The position numbers and the translations under genes are program-made. A stretch of 64,000 nucleotides of DNA from assembly GCF_008831085.1 (NCBI RefSeq), contig NZ_WBJY01000001.1, forward strand, positions 1,860,001 to 1,924,000, read 5' to 3'. Origin of the DNA: Pseudoclavibacter endophyticus (GTDB lineage Bacteria > Actinomycetota > Actinomycetes > Actinomycetales > Microbacteriaceae). Under the pieces are notes generated by a model. It did no database searches, was not told the DNA's origin, and worked only from the letters and a program-made list of their open reading frames with translations. Every line of letters begins with the position of its first letter. The stretch's first letter is position 1. Below, piece after piece: positions 7,019 through 14,325 of the stretch.

Positions 7019-9421
7019 ATGGGCCAAAGCGACGACGCCACGACGACCACCCTCGACCACGCAGACGCCGCGCATCCGGCTGACGCCCACGACACGATCC
7101 GCGTGCACGGCGCACGGGAGAACAACCTGCGCGACGTCGACATCGAACTGCCGAAGCGCCGGCTGACCGTGTTCACGGGTGTTTCGGGATCCGGCAAGAG
7201 CTCGCTCGTCTTCGCGACGATCGCGGCCGAGTCGCAGCGCATGATCAACGAGACCTACACGAGCTTCGTGCAGAGCTTCATGCCGTCGCTCGCGCGCCCC
7301 GACGTCGATCTGCTCGAGGGCCTCACGACCGCGATCGTCGTCGACCAGGAACGGCTCGGGGCCAACCCGCGTTCGACCGTCGGCACGGCGACGGACGCGA
7401 ACGCATACCTGCGGATCCTGTTCAGCAAACTCGGCGACCCGCAGGTCGGGCCGCCGACCGCGTTCGCGTTCAACACCCCATCGGTGTCCGCCAGTGGCGC
7501 CATCACGGTGCAGCGAGGCGACAAGACGATCGCCGAGAAGGCAACCTTCAACCGCATCGGCGGCATGTGCCCCCGATGCGAGGGCACGGGGTCGGTGCAG
7601 GACTTCGATCTGGCGGCGGTGATCGACGACTCGCGGACGCTCGCCGATGGGGCGATCCTCGTGCCCGGCTACTCGATGGACGGCTGGTACGGCCGCATCT
7701 ACGGCGGCTCGGGCTACTTCGACATGAACAAGCCCGTTGGCAGGTTCACGAAGCGCGAGCGGCACGACCTGCTCTACCGGGAACCGACAAAGCTCAAGGT
7801 CGACGGCACGAACCTCACGTACGAGGGCCTGATCCCGCGCATCCAGAAGTCGATGCTCTCGAAAGACGTCGAGGCGATGCAGCCGCACATTCGCCGCTTC
7901 GTCGAGCGTGCCGTGACCTTCGGCCGCTGCCCCGACTGCGACGGCACGCGGCTCGCCGAGCACGCCAGGACGTCGCTCATCGACGGGAAGAGCATCGCCG
8001 ACTGCTGCCGCATGCAGATCGATGAACTCGCGGCGTGGGTGCGCGGCATCGACGCGCCGGGCCTCGGGCCCCTCGTGACGGGGCTGCAGGACCTGCTCGA
8101 CTCGTTCACCGAGATCGGTCTCGGCTACCTGTCGCTCGAGCGACCGGCCGGGTCGCTGTCTGGCGGCGAGGCGCAGCGCATCAAGCTCATCCGCCACCTC
8201 GGGTCATCGCTCACCGACGTCACGTATGTGTTCGACGAGCCGACGATCGGGCTGCACCCGCACGATATCGAGCGCATGAACCGGCTGTTGCTGAGCCTGC
8301 GCGACAAGGGCAACACCGTGCTCGTCGTCGAGCACAAGCCCGAGACGATCGCGATCGCCGACCGCGTCGTCGACCTCGGGCCGGGCGCCGGCTCGGACGG
8401 CGGCGAAATCTGCTTCGAGGGCACCCTTGAGGGGCTGCGACGGAGCGGCACCCTGACAGGCCGCCACCTCGATGACCGGGCGCGCCTCAAAAATGCCGTG
8501 CGCAGCCCATCCGGCGCCCTCGAGATCCGCGGCGCCAACGACAACAACCTGCAGAACGTCGACGTCGACATCCCGCTCGGTGTGCTCACGGTCGTCACGG
8601 GCGTCGCCGGGTCGGGCAAGAGCTCGCTCATCCATGGGGCCCTCGGCGAGCGAGAGGAGGTCATCACGATCGACCAGGGCGCCATCAAGGGCTCGCGACG
8701 CAGCAACCCGGCGACCTACTCGGGCGTGCTCGACCCGATCCGCAAGGCGTTCGCGAAGGCGAACGGGGTCAAGCCCGGGCTGTTCAGCGCGAACTCCGAA
8801 GGCGCGTGCCCCGCCTGCAATGGCGCCGGCGTCATCTACACCGAGCTCGGGTTCATGGACACGGTGTCGACGCCGTGTGAAGTCTGCGAGGGCCGGCGCT
8901 TCGACGCGTCGGTGCTCGAGTACCGGTTCGGCGGGCGCGACATCAGCGAGGTGCTGGCGATGTCGGTCGCCGAGGCCGCGGCGTTCTTCAGCGAGGGCGA
9001 GGCACGCACACCCGCCGCGCACAAGGTGCTGGCGCGACTCGTCGACGTCGGGATCGGCTACATCAAGCTCGGTCAGCCGCTCACGACCCTGTCGGGCGGC
9101 GAGCGCCAGCGCCTCAAGCTCGCCGTGCACCTCGGCGGCGACGGTGACGTCTACGTGCTCGACGAGCCAACGACCGGCCTGCACCTCGCCGATGTGGGCA
9201 ACCTGCTCGGCGTGCTCGACCGGCTCGTCGATGCCGGCAAGACCGTGATCGTCATCGAGCACCACCAGGCGGTCATGGCGCACGCCGACTGGATCATCGA
9301 TCTCGGGCCGGGCGCCGGCCACGACGGTGGGCGCATCGTCTTCGAGGGCGCGCCCCGTGACCTCGTGCTCGACCCCTCGACGCTGACCGGGCAGCACCTC
9401 GCGGCGTACGTGGGGGAGTAG
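7019..9421 (+). CDS. UvrA-like tandem ABC ATPase, short form
   Basis: An 800-residue protein of the excinuclease UvrA family with two ATP-binding cassettes. The first has VSGSGKSS and signature LSGGEAQRIKL; the second has VAGSGKSS and LSGGERQRLKL. Zinc-module cysteines are present (CPRCEGTG with CPDCDGT; CPACNGAG with CEVCEGRRFD). Canonical UvrA is about 950 residues; this one matches the shorter paralogues linked to self-resistance (DrrC-like) rather than the housekeeping UvrA of nucleotide excision repair, and reduction of the UvrB-interaction insert is inferred from length. A TACCGT box seven bases before the ATG suggests a leaderless transcript. It stands alone, with no uvrB, uvrC or drug-biosynthesis genes nearby. 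Confidence 0.85.
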   Translation: MGQSDDATTTTLDHADAAHPADAHDTIRVHGARENNLRDVDIELPKRRLTVFTGVSGSGKSSLVFATIAAESQRMINETYTSFVQSFMPSLARPDVDLLEGLTTAIVVDQERLGANPRSTVGTATDANAYLRILFSKLGDPQVGPPTAFAFNTPSVSASGAITVQRGDKTIAEKATFNRIGGMCPRCEGTGSVQDFDLAAVIDDSRTLADGAILVPGYSMDGWYGRIYGGSGYFDMNKPVGRFTKRERHDLLYREPTKLKVDGTNLTYEGLIPRIQKSMLSKDVEAMQPHIRRFVERAVTFGRCPDCDGTRLAEHARTSLIDGKSIADCCRMQIDELAAWVRGIDAPGLGPLVTGLQDLLDSFTEIGLGYLSLERPAGSLSGGEAQRIKLIRHLGSSLTDVTYVFDEPTIGLHPHDIERMNRLLLSLRDKGNTVLVVEHKPETIAIADRVVDLGPGAGSDGGEICFEGTLEGLRRSGTLTGRHLDDRARLKNAVRSPSGALEIRGANDNNLQNVDVDIPLGVLTVVTGVAGSGKSSLIHGALGEREEVITIDQGAIKGSRRSNPATYSGVLDPIRKAFAKANGVKPGLFSANSEGACPACNGAGVIYTELGFMDTVSTPCEVCEGRRFDASVLEYRFGGRDISEVLAMSVAEAAAFFSEGEARTPAAHKVLARLVDVGIGYIKLGQPLTTLSGGERQRLKLAVHLGGDGDVYVLDEPTTGLHLADVGNLLGVLDRLVDAGKTVIVIEHHQAVMAHADWIIDLGPGAGHDGGRIVFEGAPRDLVLDPSTLTGQHLAAYVGE

Positions 9422-9442
9422 GGGTGGACACGGCGCTCCGTC

Positions 9443-9847
9443 TTACGCCTCCCCGGCGTACGAGCCAATGCTGAACGTATTGCCTTCCGGATCGCGCACC
9501 GTGCAGCCCCGGCCACCGTACGGCTCGTCGACGGGGGCCGCGAAGGACGTGCCGCCCGCAGCGAGCGCGCGCTCGTGCGCCGCGTCGACCTCGGCGTCGG
9601 TCTCGACCACGAGGTAGGCGCTCGCTGTGCCGACGGCGTCGTCGGTGGCGTGGGACGCGCCCTCCCGCACCGAGCCCGCCATGAGGCCGCCCGTGTCGCG
9701 CCAGCGGAACTGGGAGTGCTCGACGAGACGCTCATCGTCGGGATTGCGCACCACGAGCACCTCCTCGAACCCGAGAGCCCGGAGGAAGGCAAAGCCGGCG
9801 TCGGCGTCGCGGTACATGACGGTCAGAAAGAGCTGTGGTGTGGTCAT
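9443..9847 (-). CDS. VOC (glyoxalase/bleomycin resistance-like) family protein
   Basis: A 134-residue protein with the paired beta-alpha-beta-beta-beta modules of the vicinal oxygen chelate superfamily: PQLFLTVMYRDADAGFAFL at the start, then AYLVVETDAEVDAAHERALAAGG and GGRGCTVRDPEGNTFSIGSY at the end. The Gly-Arg-Gly then Asp-Pro-Glu-Gly-Asn pattern is typical. The metal ligands are incomplete, so it may be a binding or stress protein rather than an enzyme. Its ATG overlaps the stop of the AraC-type gene (ATGA), so the two are translationally coupled and probably respond to the same signal. Confidence 0.85.
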   Translation of the reverse strand: MTTPQLFLTVMYRDADAGFAFLRALGFEEVLVVRNPDDERLVEHSQFRWRDTGGLMAGSVREGASHATDDAVGTASAYLVVETDAEVDAAHERALAAGGTSFAAPVDEPYGGRGCTVRDPEGNTFSIGSYAGEA

Positions 9848-10743
9848 GACGTCGATGGTTCCGGATGCGGGCGGGTCGCGTCTTGCAGGAATGGGACGGG
9901 ATCCGCGCGGACGGGGAACGGATCGCCGAGCGCGGCGAGCGGGGGACGCCCGGCGAGCTCGCGCCACTCGTTGGCGAGGTGCGATTGATCCGCGTATCCC
10001 GCGAGCGCCGCGACGTCGGCCAGGGGAGTGCCGGAAGCGGCCGACCGCCATGACCGTTCGAAGCGCGCCACCCGTACGAGTCGCTTGGGGCTGAGTCCGA
10101 ATTCCTGCGTGCACCGTCTGGCGAGCTGCCGTCGGCTCCATCCGATCTCGTCCGCGACGGCCTCCACGCGATCGCGCGTGCCGGTCAGCAGCGCCCATGC
10201 CCGCGCGAGGTCGGGCGAGTCGAATCCGGGCGAATGCGGCCCGGGAACTCGGCGCGCCTGCGGGCGATGTCCGTCCGCTCGCCAGTTCTTGACTCGCGCG
10301 AGCAGCCAGCGCTCGAGCAGGTTGAGGCGCTCATGCCACTCGGGCGCGTCGGCCAAGCGTTCATGGAGGCCCGCGGGGATCCCCGCCGACAGCTCGTCAT
10401 GGTGCGCGAGCCCCTCGGAGAGTTCGGCGATGGGAAGACCAAAAATCGCGCGGACACCGAGGGGCGTGAGCGCGAGTTGCACGCCGTGCTGCCGGCCGTG
10501 GGTGTGCACGAGCGACGGGCGCGAGTGGAGGCCTGCGGCGAGACGCCAGAACGGCGTCGAGCGCTCGGGCTGCGCGGCCCATCCCGTGTCGAGCGGCTCG
10601 TCGAATGCCAGAATCACCGTGGCGGTGGTGCTCGGCAAGCCGAAGTGCACAGCACGACGATCGACGTGGAGGTCGTAGCCGACGATCGGACCCGCGAGGA
10701 TGCCCCGCAGACCAGGATGCACACGCCGTTCCGCCACCGACAT
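9844..10743 (-). CDS. AraC-family transcriptional regulator
   Basis: A 299-residue regulator. The C-terminal third carries the double helix-turn-helix: VEAVADEIGWSRRQLARR (first HTH), GLSPKRLVRVARFERS, then PLADVAALAGYADQSHLANEW (second HTH). The N-terminal half begins with strands such as VGYDLHVDRRAVHFGLPS and is likely a cupin-like ligand domain. It is transcribed first in a two-gene operon with the VOC gene. A TACGCT box six bases before the ATG on the minus strand points to a leaderless mRNA. The 157-bp gap to the HTH gene at 10901 is shared by two divergent promoters. Confidence 0.88.
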   Translation of the reverse strand: MSVAERRVHPGLRGILAGPIVGYDLHVDRRAVHFGLPSTTATVILAFDEPLDTGWAAQPERSTPFWRLAAGLHSRPSLVHTHGRQHGVQLALTPLGVRAIFGLPIAELSEGLAHHDELSAGIPAGLHERLADAPEWHERLNLLERWLLARVKNWRADGHRPQARRVPGPHSPGFDSPDLARAWALLTGTRDRVEAVADEIGWSRRQLARRCTQEFGLSPKRLVRVARFERSWRSAASGTPLADVAALAGYADQSHLANEWRELAGRPPLAALGDPFPVRADPVPFLQDATRPHPEPSTS

Positions 10744-10853
10744 GGGCTCAGCGTAGCCTCGCCACGTCCGCGTCAGCAGGATTGCAGGGGTGCAGGGCTG
10801 CAGGCGCCGCAGGCGCCGCAACAGCGTCACGAACTCAACGAGACGCCGCGAGA

Positions 10854-10899
10854 TGTCAAAGTGGGTTGACAACTCGCACCGTGTCAACCACCATTGACA
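10854..10899. promoter_or_regulatory. Twin operators overlapping the promoter of the HTH/Clp-N operon
   Basis: Two perfect inverted repeats of the form TGTCAA-N6-TTGACA occupy 10854-10871 and 10882-10899, separated by 10 bases (28 bases centre to centre). The TTGACA of the first copy (10866-10871) can act as a consensus -35. Seventeen bases on, CACCAT (10889-10894) falls at -12 to -7 from the ATG at 10901, so the mRNA is probably leaderless. Each operator therefore covers one promoter element, an arrangement expected for tight repression, probably by the HTH protein encoded directly downstream (inference). Confidence 0.75.
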
Positions 10900-10900
10900 C

Positions 10901-11107
10901 ATGGAGCACGCATTCGTCGACTCGGCCGCCAGCGACGACCCGGGAGTCGGCCTCCGGGCGGTCGGTTCGCTGCGCGAACTGGCGGACCGCATCGAGGCCC
11001 TCCAGGTGAGGCGCGCCCGCGACCTCGGCTGGTCATGGCAGGAGATCGCGGACGCGCTCGGCGTCACCCGGCAGGCAGTCCACAAAAAGCACGGCAGGAG
11101 AGTCTGA
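10901..11107 (+). CDS. Small helix-turn-helix regulator, 68 residues
   Basis: A short DNA-binding protein. After a variable N-terminal tail come a helix (LRELADRIEALQVRRARDL, residues 24-42) and a helix-turn-helix (WSWQEIADALGVTRQAVHKK, 45-64). There is no ligand domain, so a signal would have to come through a partner. The start codon is directly preceded by the second of two operator palindromes. Its TGA overlaps the ATG of the Clp-N gene by one base, so the two products are made together. The pairing of such an HTH protein with a Clp N-domain protein suggests autoregulation coupled to protein-quality control; this is inference. Confidence 0.8.
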   Translation: MEHAFVDSAASDDPGVGLRAVGSLRELADRIEALQVRRARDLGWSWQEIADALGVTRQAVHKKHGRRV

Positions 11108-11646
11108 TGTTCGAACGTTTCACCCGCGAGGCCCGCGAAGCGGTCATCGGCGCGCAGGAGGTGGCCCGTGAGGCCGGGTCGCACACCATCGACCCGCGAC
11201 ACCTCTTGGTGGCACTGGCGGAGCGCGACGACACGGCGGCCAGAGCGCTGCGCGATTCCGGGGTCGACGTCGACGGGCTCACCATGGCGCTGCGCTCGGA
11301 GCTGAACACTGAGGGACTCGACCAGAAAGCCCTGTCCAGCCTCGGCATCGACCTCGCCGCCATCCGCAGCCACGCAGACGCCACCTTCGGCCCTGGCGCG
11401 CTCGACCGCGCCGGCCACGCTTCCGGTCACATTCCGTTCACCCGAGACGCAAAGAAGTCGCTCGAGCTCGCATTGCGCGAGACGCTCCGCCTCAAACACA
11501 AGACCATCGGCGGTCGACACCTGCTGCTCGGCATGATCCGCGCAGCAGGCCCTGGCCGCGACGCGCTCAGCGACCGGGGCGTCGACCTCGACGAACTCCG
11601 CCGCGCACTGGACGAGCCGGACGCCTCCGGATCACGGGACGCGTGA
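11107..11646 (+). CDS. Clp N-domain protein without ATPase
   Basis: A 179-residue protein made almost only of two Clp-N repeats as in ClpA/ClpC: FTREAREAVIGAQEVAREAG...HLLVAL (about residues 5-40, repeat to 75) and FTRDAKKSLELALRETLRL...HLLLGMI (about 100-140, repeat to 165). No Walker motif follows, whereas ClpC is about 830 residues; the stop is natural and the frame is not broken. Such free-standing N-domains could bind substrates or adaptor proteins in competition with ClpC, or sense damaged protein for the upstream HTH regulator. Function is not established. The gene is coupled to the HTH gene by TGATG. Confidence 0.88.
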   Translation: MFERFTREAREAVIGAQEVAREAGSHTIDPRHLLVALAERDDTAARALRDSGVDVDGLTMALRSELNTEGLDQKALSSLGIDLAAIRSHADATFGPGALDRAGHASGHIPFTRDAKKSLELALRETLRLKHKTIGGRHLLLGMIRAAGPGRDALSDRGVDLDELRRALDEPDASGSRDA

Positions 11647-11785
11647 CCGGGCGAGGGACCAGAATGCAGAGCACAGTGATTGGCGCCGGTGCCGCGCACT
11701 CTCGCCCCTCGCGCCGGCAAGGTCGAGGACCCGCCCAGCCTGCGCGGGTAGGCCGGCCCAGGTTGATGAATACCCCGCAGCGCCG

Positions 11786-12163
11786 TCAGGGGTCGTCTGC
11801 GCCCGGCTGCAGGCGCCGGAGGAGCGACACGAACTGCTCGCGCTCATGGTCGGTGAGCGGTGCCAGCACGGCGGCCTGCACCGCGGCGACGACGGTTGCG
11901 AGCTGGGCGGCTCGAGCGCGCCCGTCCTCGGTCAGCGTCACCAGCTTGCGCCGGCCGTCGTCGGGGTCGGGCTCGCGCGTGACGTATCCGCCGGCTTCGA
12001 GCCGGTCCAGTGTTGTCGAGAGATCGGCGCGGTCAATGTCGGCGAGGCCGGCGATGCCGACCTGGGGGATCGGTCCCTGCTCGTCGAGGACCGCCACGAC
12101 GCGCATCTCGCACCCCGTCGCGCCGATCTCGGCGAGGCGCGATTGCAGGCGCGTCTCGTTCAC
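11786..12163 (-). CDS. MarR-family regulator, possibly N-terminally truncated
   Basis: The 125-residue frame from GTG 12163 has the MarR core: RVVAVLDEQGPIP, a recognition helix region (ADLSTTLDRLEAGGYVTRE), the wing with EPDPDDGRRKLVTLTEDGR, and C-terminal dimer helices ending FVSLLRRL. Full-length members usually have about 15-25 more N-terminal residues forming the first dimer helix. Upstream the frame stays open but its sequence (RSRSSTSLNRST) does not look like that helix. No -10 box or ribosome site of quality precedes the start. The gene may be a remnant or use an unusual start. Confidence 0.6.
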   Translation of the reverse strand: MNETRLQSRLAEIGATGCEMRVVAVLDEQGPIPQVGIAGLADIDRADLSTTLDRLEAGGYVTREPDPDDGRRKLVTLTEDGRARAAQLATVVAAVQAAVLAPLTDHEREQFVSLLRRLQPGADDP

Positions 12164-12203
12164 CGCGGTCGGCACAACACAGCATGCGGCAGCCACACGA
12201 CGC

Positions 12204-12401
12204 GTCGAGCGATTGAGGCTGGTGCTCGAACGAGACCTGGCGGCGAACGACCGCGCACAGCTCGTCTCGGCGCTCGACACGATCCGCGCTCGTGCAACGA
12301 CGCTCATCGACGCTGACTCCGAGACGTTCCGCGCCGAGACGCCCGACACCGAGGCGACTCCGGCGACAGAGCCACCCGCAAACGGTCCAGGCGAGCGCTG
12401 A
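12204..12401 (+). pseudogene. Possible C-terminal fragment of another MarR-like gene
   Basis: On the strand opposite the truncated MarR gene, an open frame ends at 12401 with a helix-rich stretch (RLRLVLERDLAANDRAQL, then LVSALDTIRARATTL) like the last dimerisation helices of MarR proteins, followed by an acidic Pro/Thr tail. There is no helix-turn-helix before it and no convincing start codon. It abuts the missing N-terminus of the MarR gene on the other strand, as an inversion or deletion between two marR copies would leave it. This is a tentative call from pattern alone. Confidence 0.3.
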
Positions 12402-12450
12402 CGCGCAAGTGGGACCGCACGCCCCGCTCCCGCGCGACCCGGCGCATCCG

Positions 12451-12464
12451 ATAATGCACATTAT
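12451..12464. promoter_or_regulatory. 14-bp palindrome upstream of cmtR
   Basis: ATAATGCACATTAT is a near-perfect palindrome (6-bp perfect arms, CA centre) in an AT-rich pocket about 100 bases before cmtR. It has the look of an ArsR/SmtB- or MarR-type operator. No other gene starts in between, so it may belong to cmtR or to the MarR gene on the other strand. Confidence 0.5.
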
Positions 12465-12552
12465 GACAATACAGTTTGATGTCGACCGTGTCGCGCTCCG
12501 AAGCCGCCCTCCCTCACTGCGGACGAGCAGAGCATCAGTTCATCCAAGGCTG

Positions 12553-12558
12553 TATAGT
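12553..12558 (+). promoter_or_regulatory. -10 box of leaderless cmtR
   Basis: TATAGT ends six bases before the GTG at 12565, which fixes the start codon as the probable first transcribed base. No good -35 is visible 16-18 bases upstream. Confidence 0.6.
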
Positions 12559-12564
12559 CACTCC

Positions 12565-12924
12565 GTGCTGACACGTGCTTCCCGCATCGACGTGATGAAC
12601 CGGCTCGGCCGAGCCATGGCCGATCCCACCCGTTCGCGGATCCTCATGACGCTCCTCGAAGGTCCGAGCTATCCGGCTGTCCTGTCGCGGTCACTGGAGC
12701 TCTCCCGATCGAACGTGTCCAACCACCTGACGTGCCTGCGCGACTGCGGCATCGTGGTCGCCGAGCCCGAAGGGCGGCGGACCCGTTACGAGATCTCGGA
12801 CCCGCACCTCGCGGCCGCGCTCACCGCGCTCGTCGACGTGACGCTCGCCGTCGACGAGAACGCGGCGTGCATCGATGCCGCGTGCACGGTGCCGGGCTGC
12901 TGCGCGGCGGCGACGACGCGATGA
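12565..12924 (+). CDS. cmtR: CmtR-type ArsR metal-sensing repressor
   Basis: Cadmium/lead-responsive repressor of 119 residues. The winged helix includes MNRLGRAMADPTRSRILMTL and SRSNVSNHLTCLRDCGIV. The two recognition-helix cysteines fall at residues 57 and 61 and a C-terminal cysteine at residue 102, the same numbers as the three metal-binding cysteines of Mycobacterium tuberculosis CmtR; this supports both the call and the GTG start. Four further cysteines are clustered near the end (positions 107-113). It overlaps the cation transporter by ATGA, so metal would relieve repression of its own efflux operon. Confidence 0.93.
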   Translation: MLTRASRIDVMNRLGRAMADPTRSRILMTLLEGPSYPAVLSRSLELSRSNVSNHLTCLRDCGIVVAEPEGRRTRYEISDPHLAAALTALVDVTLAVDENAACIDAACTVPGCCAAATTR

Positions 12925-13568
12925 CCGCATCCCTCACGGACGAGCGCCGCGCAACATTGCACCGCCGCGTGCGCCTCATCGTCGCCTTCACGATCGCGTA
13001 CAACGTGATGGAGGCGATCGTGGCCCTGTGGGCCGGCGCCATGGCTTCCTCGGCGGCCCTGATCGGGTTCGGGCTGGACTCGGTCGTCGAGGTGCTGTCC
13101 GCCGCCGCGATCGCGTGGCAGTTCACCCGCGCGGATCCGGAGCGCTGGGAGAAGATCACGGTGCGGGCGATCGGCGTCGCCTTCTTCGCCCTGGCCGCCT
13201 ACGTCACCGTGGATGCCGTGCTCGCTCTGGTTGCCCAAGAAGGCCCCGAGCACAGCCCGCTGGGTCTCGGGATCACCGCGCTGAGCCTCGTCGTCATGCC
13301 GCTGCTCGCCTGGTTCGAGGTGCGCACGGGCCGCGCGCTCGACTCGAAGAGTGTCATGGCAGATGCCAGGCAGCTCATCCTGTGCATCTACCTCTCCGGG
13401 GCGGTGTTCATCGGCCTGATCCTCAACAGCCTCTTCGGCTGGTGGTGGGCCGACTCGGCGGCTGCGCTCGTCGTCGCGGCCCTCGCGGTCCGCGAGGGAA
13501 TAGAGGCCTGGCGCGGCGACGTCGAATCGCCCTTCGAGGTGCTGGAAGACCTGGGGAACGAGGATTGA
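12921..13568 (+). CDS. Cation diffusion facilitator-like efflux protein
   Basis: A 215-residue inner-membrane protein with about six hydrophobic segments. It resembles the transmembrane half of CDF/cation-efflux proteins: NVMEAIVALWAGAMASSAALIG, then GFGLDSVVEVLSA with the Asp of the first metal-site helix, and WWWADSAAALVVAALAVREG in the last helices. The cytoplasmic C-terminal domain of classical CDF members is absent. Translational coupling to cmtR indicates export of cadmium, lead or a related metal. It ends 10 bases from a converging gene. Confidence 0.85.
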   Translation: MTASLTDERRATLHRRVRLIVAFTIAYNVMEAIVALWAGAMASSAALIGFGLDSVVEVLSAAAIAWQFTRADPERWEKITVRAIGVAFFALAAYVTVDAVLALVAQEGPEHSPLGLGITALSLVVMPLLAWFEVRTGRALDSKSVMADARQLILCIYLSGAVFIGLILNSLFGWWWADSAAALVVAALAVREGIEAWRGDVESPFEVLEDLGNED

Positions 13569-13578
13569 TCGACGCGCG

Positions 13579-14325
13579 TCAGCGACCCGCGCCGAGCGCC
13601 GTCTCGACAAACGCGCCCACGCGAGCCTCGATGTCGCCTGCCCGGAGACACTTCTCCTGATCGGCGGAGGCGCCGTCGGCGGCACCACCGGTCGGCCCGT
13701 CCGGAGGCGCCTCCCGATACCCACCACGGTCATCGCGCACGAACCGGGTGTGGCTCCCGCCATCATCGTCGAGCACGTCGACCGACACCTCCTCGTACTC
13801 GGGCATGTCGGCGAGCGTGGCTCCGTAGCGGCCGACCATACCGGCGAGCGGCAGTTCGGGTGCGACTGACAGGTACACCCGCCACGTGTCGGCGAGGTCG
13901 GCGTCGAGGAGCACGAATGCGTCCTCGGTCTGCGTGAACAGCGCGCTGCGAGGCGCCGACCCTCCCCTGACCGCCACGCGCACCCAGAAGCGCGCCGAGC
14001 GCAGCACCGCGCCAAGCCGTGCGGCCAGGCCCGTCACCACGAGCCCGCCGTCCCCGCCCACGGCGACCAGGCCGCGGGTGTAGAGGATGCCGACGCCGGC
14101 GCGCGCGAGCCGATCGGCGACGGCGGGATCATCGTCGGCGTCGTCGTACCCGAGAGCCTCCATCGTCAACCACGCACCAGGTTCGAGATCCGATCCGCCG
14201 GGGCCTCTGGTGATCGTCAGCAGCTCGAAATGCGTCAACCGCACCCGAGCCGTGTCGGGCGCCGGCGTGCCCGGCGCCGTGTCGGGCGCGGGCCGATCCC
14301 CCTCGGCGGATGACGCGGTGCTCAT
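13579..14325 (-). CDS. Hypothetical protein coupled to the WXG100 gene; EspG-like chaperone candidate
   Basis: Unrecognised 248-residue protein. It is acidic, has no signal peptide or membrane segment, and shows alternating strands and helices (HFELLTITRGPGG, DPAVADRLARAGVGILYTRG, AFVLLDADLADTWRVYLSV). Size, solubility, and an ATGA overlap with an upstream WXG100-type gene resemble the placement of EspG secretion chaperones in ESX loci, and the N-terminal strand followed by a long helix pair fits loosely. The match is by context and outline, not by a firm motif. It could also be an immunity partner of that gene's product. Confidence 0.55.
   Translation of the reverse strand: MSTASSAEGDRPAPDTAPGTPAPDTARVRLTHFELLTITRGPGGSDLEPGAWLTMEALGYDDADDDPAVADRLARAGVGILYTRGLVAVGGDGGLVVTGLAARLGAVLRSARFWVRVAVRGGSAPRSALFTQTEDAFVLLDADLADTWRVYLSVAPELPLAGMVGRYGATLADMPEYEEVSVDVLDDDGGSHTRFVRDDRGGYREAPPDGPTGGAADGASADQEKCLRAGDIEARVGAFVETALGAGR

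Noticed and set aside
5006..8197. Very long minus-strand open frame (over 1000 codons)
   Set aside because: It lies antisense to the aromatic monooxygenase and the UvrA-like gene, both unmistakable; its sequence is Arg/Asp/Val-rich shadow sequence without domains.
11643..12200. Plus-strand frame from the Clp-N stop through the MarR region
   Set aside because: Most of it is antisense to the MarR core; only its last 65 codons look protein-like, and they are listed separately as a possible fragment.
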